In this document: positions 6,297 to 8,669 of the stretch, in pieces
Numbering within the stretch: position 1 is the stretch's first letter
Layout: every line of letters begins with the position of its first letter
Origin: an uncultured Corynebacterium sp.
Lineage (GTDB): Bacteria; Actinomycetota; Actinomycetes; Mycobacteriales; Mycobacteriaceae
Length of the DNA: 8,669 nt
Direction: 5' to 3'
Assembly (NCBI RefSeq): GCF_937999985.1
Contig: NZ_CALLDG010000137.1
Location: forward strand, 1-8,669
Position numbers and translations under genes: made by a program
Notes under the pieces: model-generated
The model's database searches: none
Told to the model about the DNA's origin: nothing
The model's input: the letters and a program-made list of their open reading frames with translations, nothing else

Positions 6297-6344
6297 GCGC
6301 CTGACTAGAACCCCGTACTTGCGCCTGACTAAAACCCCGTATTC
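6297..6344 (-). repeat. 24-bp tandem duplication covering the nucleoside hydrolase stop codon
   Basis: Plus-strand units 6297-6320 and 6321-6344 match at 21 of 24 positions; each starts GCGCCTGACTA. The unit at 6321-6344 contains the last coding codons (TGF) and the TAG stop of the hydrolase. The other unit repeats TGF-TAG downstream in the same frame. If the first stop were read through, the extension would be eight residues (including the one inserted at the stop) and end at a second TAG. Confidence 0.88.
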
Positions 6345-7399
6345 CCGATTCGCTGCAGCGCGTCGACCAGCAGGTTCCAGAAGCGTTCTGCATCGACATC
6401 CACAGCTACGCGGGTGCGCAGGGTAGCGCCCGCTGCGCCAGGCTGGCCGGCCGTGCCGGTTGCATCCGCTGCGGTGGCGGAGGCGGTGGCGTCAAAATCA
6501 GAATCATCCGCAGTGCCCAGCGCCGTCGGATCCTGCCCGCCATCCTGGCTACCCCAGGTGCGCCGCAGGTCCACGATGGTCGCCCCGCGGGTCAGCTCGC
6601 CCTTGGTCTCCACGTCGATGGGCGCCAGGATTGTGCGCACGACCTGCGGGTCTGCCACGGCCGCGACGGCCAGCGGGTCGTGCATCGGCGGGCCGGGGTA
6701 GTGCCGCTCCTTCATGTACGCGCCGCCGAAGAACTCCACCAGCTCCGCGATGAACTTCGCCACGTCGGTGTCGACCTCCGCCAGCTGCTCCATCCGCTGC
6801 GGCGTGGCCAGCACCTTGTGCGTGACGTCCAGCCCGACCATCGTCACCGGCCAGCCTGCGCCGAACACGATCTTCGCAGCCTCCGGGTCGGCCAGGATGT
6901 TGAACTCGGCGCTCGGGGTCATGTTGCCAGCGTGGTGCGCGCCGCCCATTAGGGTGACGCCACCTACGCGCTCCACCAGCTCGGGATACATGCGGGCGAA
7001 CAGGGCGATGTTGGTCAGCGCCCCCGTGGGCACGAGGGTGACGGACCCCGGCTCGTTTTCGCGAATGATGTCCGCGATGAGGTTCACCGCGTGGCGGGTA
7101 TCCAGCTCGATTCCGGCGGCGGGCAGCTGCGGGCCGTCCAGGCCGCTATCCCCGTGGATTTCCTCCGGAATGATCTGTGGTGCCACCAGCGGGCGGTCCG
7201 CTCCGGCGGCGAAGGGAATGCCTGTGATGTTGCCTACTCGCGCGAGGGCCAGGGCGTTCTTGGTGACCTTCTCCAATGTCTGGTTGCCCGCCACCGTCGT
7301 GACCGCCAGCAGATCCAGGTTCGGGTTACCCCAGGCCAGGAGCATGGCGATTGCGTCGTCGTGCCCCGGATCGCAGTCCAGGATGATCTTCTGTGTCAT
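6329..7399 (-). CDS. iunH: Inosine-uridine preferring nucleoside hydrolase (IunH family)
   Basis: This 356-residue enzyme hydrolyses the N-glycosidic bond of ribonucleosides to give free base and ribose. The Ca2+/ribose-binding N-terminal signature DCDPGHDD (D8, D10, D14, D15) is intact. HGDSGLDG (82-89) corresponds to the family's HGxxGLxG motif. NILADPEAA (167-175) and MHDPLAVA with D241 supply further active-site elements. Family members run about 310-325 residues. The surplus is an Asp/Ala/Thr/Gly-rich insertion at roughly 283-327, between the RGATIVDLRRTWG strand and TLRTRVAVDVDAERFWNLL. The ATG abuts the rbsK TAA, with AGGAG 8 nt upstream, so the two are co-translated from one mRNA. The neighbourhood resembles the C. 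glutamicum uridine locus (uriH), which makes uridine a likely substrate; this is inference. The 3' end including the stop is tandemly duplicated. Confidence 0.9.
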   Translation of the reverse strand: MTQKIILDCDPGHDDAIAMLLAWGNPNLDLLAVTTVAGNQTLEKVTKNALALARVGNITGIPFAAGADRPLVAPQIIPEEIHGDSGLDGPQLPAAGIELDTRHAVNLIADIIRENEPGSVTLVPTGALTNIALFARMYPELVERVGGVTLMGGAHHAGNMTPSAEFNILADPEAAKIVFGAGWPVTMVGLDVTHKVLATPQRMEQLAEVDTDVAKFIAELVEFFGGAYMKERHYPGPPMHDPLAVAAVADPQVVRTILAPIDVETKGELTRGATIVDLRRTWGSQDGGQDPTALGTADDSDFDATASATAADATGTAGQPGAAGATLRTRVAVDVDAERFWNLLVDALQRIGNTGF

Positions 7400-8329
7400 T
7401 TATGCGTCTCCTAGTCGACGGATTTCGTTTTCGGTGGCGTAGCTGCCCGCCGCGCCGCGCTTCTGCGTGGCCAGCGCCCCGGCCGCTGCGCCCAACGTGC
7501 ATGCATCAACTAGGCTCTCCCCCTGCGCCAGCGCCGCCGCGAGCGTGCCGCAGAACGCATCGCCTGCACCCGTGGTGTCCACGACGCGCTCGACGTAGAC
7601 GGCGGGGATGTGCACCGGTTCGGCGTCACCCTCCACAATCATGGCTCCGCGCTGCCCCAAGGTAACAACCACAGAGCGAGCGATGGGGCGCAGGCGATCC
7701 AGCAGCTCCTCGATGGGCGTGCCGGGGGCGGCGTCGAGCACCGCGGCGGCCTCACCCTCGTTCAGCACCAGCGGATCGGCCGCGGCCAGCAGGTCGGGGT
7801 CGCGCGTGGTTACGGGTGCGAGGTTCAGCACCAGCCGCGAGTCCGAGCCCGCCACCAGCTTCGGCAGCTCCGCACTGTGCTCTGGGGTCAGTTCGCCCTG
7901 CGCAAGCACGATAGGTACGGGTCCGCGGCGGCGTAGGTCGTCGACGGTTTCGCGCTGCTGGGCGGGGCTGACCAGCTCGTTCGCACCGGAGGTGACGATG
8001 ATGATGTTCTCGCCGCTCGGGTCGTTCATGATGAACGCGCGACCGGTTGGCTGTCGACTAATCACGATGTAGTCGGTGTCTACGCCGTGTTCGCGCAGCT
8101 CCTTCAGCGCCAGGTCACCTTGCGGGTCGCCGCCTACCGCAGATAGAAGCACGGTATTGACGCCCATGTGTGCGCAGGCCGCCGCCTGATTGGCACCCTT
8201 TCCGCCCAGCCCCTCTATGCCGGGTTCTGCGATGGTCGTTTCCCCTGGCTGGGGGAAGTTCTGAACGGTGACGAAGGTGTCGACGTTGGTGGTGCCGGAT
8301 ACGACGACGGTGGCGTTGGAGTCTCTCAT
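7400..8329 (-). CDS. rbsK: Ribokinase (PfkB family)
   Basis: This protein of 309 residues from the chosen start phosphorylates ribose to ribose 5-phosphate with ATP in the cytosol. The substrate signature GGKGANQAA (42-50), NLAP (169-172), NEGE (190-193), VTLGQRGA (222-229) and the anion-hole/catalytic DTTGAGDAF with D257 are all present, and the length equals E. coli RbsK. The start is the ATG at 8329, because the domain begins right after it (VVVSGTTNVDTF). The frame stays open upstream to a TTG at 8446, but that adds 39 Pro/Ala/Thr-rich residues unlike the family. A GGGG-AA stretch lies close before the ATG. The TAA directly touches the nucleoside hydrolase ATG. With the hydrolase it channels nucleoside-derived ribose into the pentose phosphate pathway; free ribose could also be a substrate. 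Confidence 0.93.
   Translation of the reverse strand: MRDSNATVVVSGTTNVDTFVTVQNFPQPGETTIAEPGIEGLGGKGANQAAACAHMGVNTVLLSAVGGDPQGDLALKELREHGVDTDYIVISRQPTGRAFIMNDPSGENIIIVTSGANELVSPAQQRETVDDLRRRGPVPIVLAQGELTPEHSAELPKLVAGSDSRLVLNLAPVTTRDPDLLAAADPLVLNEGEAAAVLDAAPGTPIEELLDRLRPIARSVVVTLGQRGAMIVEGDAEPVHIPAVYVERVVDTTGAGDAFCGTLAAALAQGESLVDACTLGAAAGALATQKRGAAGSYATENEIRRLGDA
7408..7412 (-). promoter_or_regulatory. Ribosome binding site of the nucleoside hydrolase
   Basis: On the minus strand AGGAG lies 8 nt before the ATG at 7399, inside the last rbsK codons. It confirms the abutting TAAATG junction as the real start. Confidence 0.7.
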
Positions 8330-8337
8330 GCTTCCCC

Positions 8338-8357
8338 AGAATACTGGAGAATATTGG
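8338..8357 (-). repeat. Tandem 10-bp repeat with two TATTCT boxes just before rbsK
   Basis: On the plus strand AGAATACTGG (8338-8347) is followed directly by AGAATATTGG (8348-8357), with one mismatch. Read on the minus strand, each gives TATTCT, a TANNNT-type -10 element. The nearer one ends 8 nt before the rbsK ATG, as for the leaderless candidates elsewhere in this window. The pair may be a proximal promoter or a regulator site. Confidence 0.5.
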
Positions 8358-8378
8358 GTTAGCTGGCGCGGTGGAGCT

Positions 8379-8412
8379 GGGGTGGCGGGTGCGGATGTGG
8401 GGATCTTTGGGG
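8379..8412 (+). other. G-run cluster (possible G-quadruplex) opposite the rbsK leader
   Basis: The plus strand has G-runs at 8379-8382, 8387-8389, 8399-8402 and 8409-8412, with spacers of 4, 9 and 6 nt. The surrounding 8361-8430 is almost purely G/T-rich on this strand, so an rbsK leader RNA starting near 8454 would be C/A-rich. The long middle spacer makes a quadruplex weak. Confidence 0.35.
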
Positions 8413-8435
8413 TGGCGGTGGCCGGTTGGAAGGGT

Positions 8436-8448
8436 GAATGTCCCAAAT
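8436..8448. promoter_or_regulatory. Operator-like box, left copy of a perfect 13-bp inverted pair
   Basis: GAATGTCCCAAAT is the exact reverse complement of 8537-8549. With the following TTC it forms GAAT-N7-ATTC, so the box is partly symmetric itself. It lies just downstream of the candidate rbsK promoter start. Confidence 0.55.
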
Positions 8449-8460
8449 TCCAGGTCTTAA

Positions 8461-8489
8461 AACATAACTATTCTATTTCCGCAGGTCAG
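8461..8489 (-). promoter_or_regulatory. Candidate promoter of the rbsK-hydrolase operon
   Basis: On the minus strand CTGACC (complement of 8484-8489; 4 of 6 to TTGACA) is followed after 17 bp by TATGTT (complement of 8461-8466; 4 of 6 to TATAAT). A second TANNNT, TAGAAT, is at 8470-8475. It is the most AT-rich part of the upstream region and lies between the two 13-bp boxes. The start would be near 8454, giving a leader of about 125 nt. Confidence 0.4.
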
Positions 8490-8536
8490 AGAGTTGCCTT
8501 TTGTGCTTCACACCCGCTACTTTCAATAACTCGACG

Positions 8537-8549
8537 ATTTGGGACATTC
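8537..8549. promoter_or_regulatory. Operator-like box, right copy of the 13-bp inverted pair
   Basis: ATTTGGGACATTC is the perfect reverse complement of 8436-8448; centres are about 101 bp apart with 88 bp between. With its flanks it reads CGATTTGGGACATTCG, with symmetric CGA/TCG ends. It is upstream of the candidate promoter, so the two boxes bracket it. Confidence 0.55.
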
Positions 8550-8580
8550 GCCTGTTAGGAACCGTAAGGCTGGCAGGAAA

Positions 8581-8608
8581 TAAGCCCCCGACGGGCGTCG
8601 GGGGCTTA
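8581..8608. terminator. Strong GC hairpin, probable intrinsic terminator
   Basis: TAAGCCCCCGACG (8581-8593) and CGTCGGGGGCTTA (8596-8608) are perfect 13-bp arms; the innermost pairs would open to form the loop. On the minus strand the stem is followed by ATTTCC; on the plus strand by AGGAATT. There is no long T-run. It probably ends transcription of a gene beyond the right edge reading leftward, or acts in both directions. Confidence 0.7.
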
Positions 8609-8640
8609 AGGAATTGGGGGCCAGACACCAAAGGCTCAAT

Positions 8641-8665
8641 GATCAAAAGCCCAACGACCGGGGCT
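8641..8665 (-). terminator. Second small hairpin with T-run near the right edge
   Basis: On the minus strand AGCCC (complement of 8661-8665), an 8-nt loop and GGGCT (complement of 8648-8652) are followed by TTTTGATC. The stem is short, but the T-run orientation fits a terminator for a minus-strand gene outside the window, in tandem with the hairpin at 8581. Confidence 0.35.
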
Positions 8666-8669
8666 CGGC

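Noticed and set aside
6714..7442. 242-residue plus-strand open frame
   Set aside because: It is antisense to the nucleoside hydrolase, whose catalytic motifs are intact; the plus-strand product is Ser/Arg/Ala-rich noise.
8330..8446. 39-residue N-terminal extension of ribokinase from a TTG at 8446
   Set aside because: The extension is Pro/Ala/Thr-rich, unlike PfkB proteins. Its start lies inside the inverted-repeat box, and the ATG at 8329 gives the exact family length.
8502..8512. TGTGCTTCACA palindrome as a GlxR (cAMP receptor) site
   Set aside because: The GlxR consensus is TGTGA-N6-TCACA. Here the half-sites are separated by only 3 bp, so the spacing is wrong.
8268..8558. 96-residue plus-strand open frame starting inside rbsK and running across the upstream region
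   Set aside because: It covers the operator, promoter and G-rich leader region, has no family resemblance and no ribosome binding site of note.
8609..8669. tRNA or rRNA gene end at the right edge
   Set aside because: No cloverleaf, CCA end or rRNA-like sequence is seen; only a short hairpin and unassigned bases.

Overview
The window looks like a chromosomal segment of a high-GC actinobacterium, most likely a Corynebacterium. Supporting signs are a mycobacterial/corynebacterial-type CCA-adding enzyme next to a YqgE/AlgH-like gene and a branched-chain amino acid exporter pair, several -10 boxes sitting 7-8 nt before an ATG (leaderless style), and a ribokinase/nucleoside hydrolase/MFS cluster resembling the C. 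glutamicum uridine locus. The species cannot be fixed from sequence reading alone. I see no insertion sequence, phage gene, CRISPR array, tRNA or rRNA.

Left part, plus strand (1-2851): a tightly packed set of four genes. These are the 3' part of the CCA tRNA nucleotidyltransferase gene (cut by the window edge), a YqgE/AlgH-like protein (GTG start overlapping the previous stop by 4 nt), and azlC and azlD (two-subunit branched-chain amino acid/methionine exporter). Both of the last two junctions read TAGATG, with no spacer. A Nudix hydrolase gene with its own apparently leaderless promoter follows (2900-3460).

Middle (3461-4694): a two-tier hairpin separates the Nudix gene from a convergent minus-strand gene for an SBF-like (bile acid:sodium symporter superfamily, YfeH-like) transporter. 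Upstream of that gene is a 168-bp gap with G-rich repeats and a hairpin.

Right part, minus strand (4695-8446): rbsK, then a nucleoside hydrolase (rbsK stop directly abutting its start), then a 110-bp gap and a 14-TM MFS permease. Together they suggest ribonucleoside use: the permease moves the nucleoside, the hydrolase releases free base and ribose, and ribokinase makes ribose 5-phosphate. About 340 bp upstream of rbsK hold a candidate promoter flanked by two perfect inverted 13-bp boxes, a G-rich/C-rich leader, a tandem 10-bp repeat at the start, and two terminator-like hairpins that probably insulate the operon from a gene beyond the right edge.

Recurring oddities are low-complexity hydrophilic insertions in otherwise conserved proteins (CCA enzyme, YqgE-like, nucleoside hydrolase, MFS N-terminus) and small tandem DNA duplications, one of which copies the stop codon of the nucleoside hydrolase. 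I do not see a clear previously undescribed system. The best candidates for a second look are the paired operator-like boxes before rbsK and the duplicated 3' end of the hydrolase gene.
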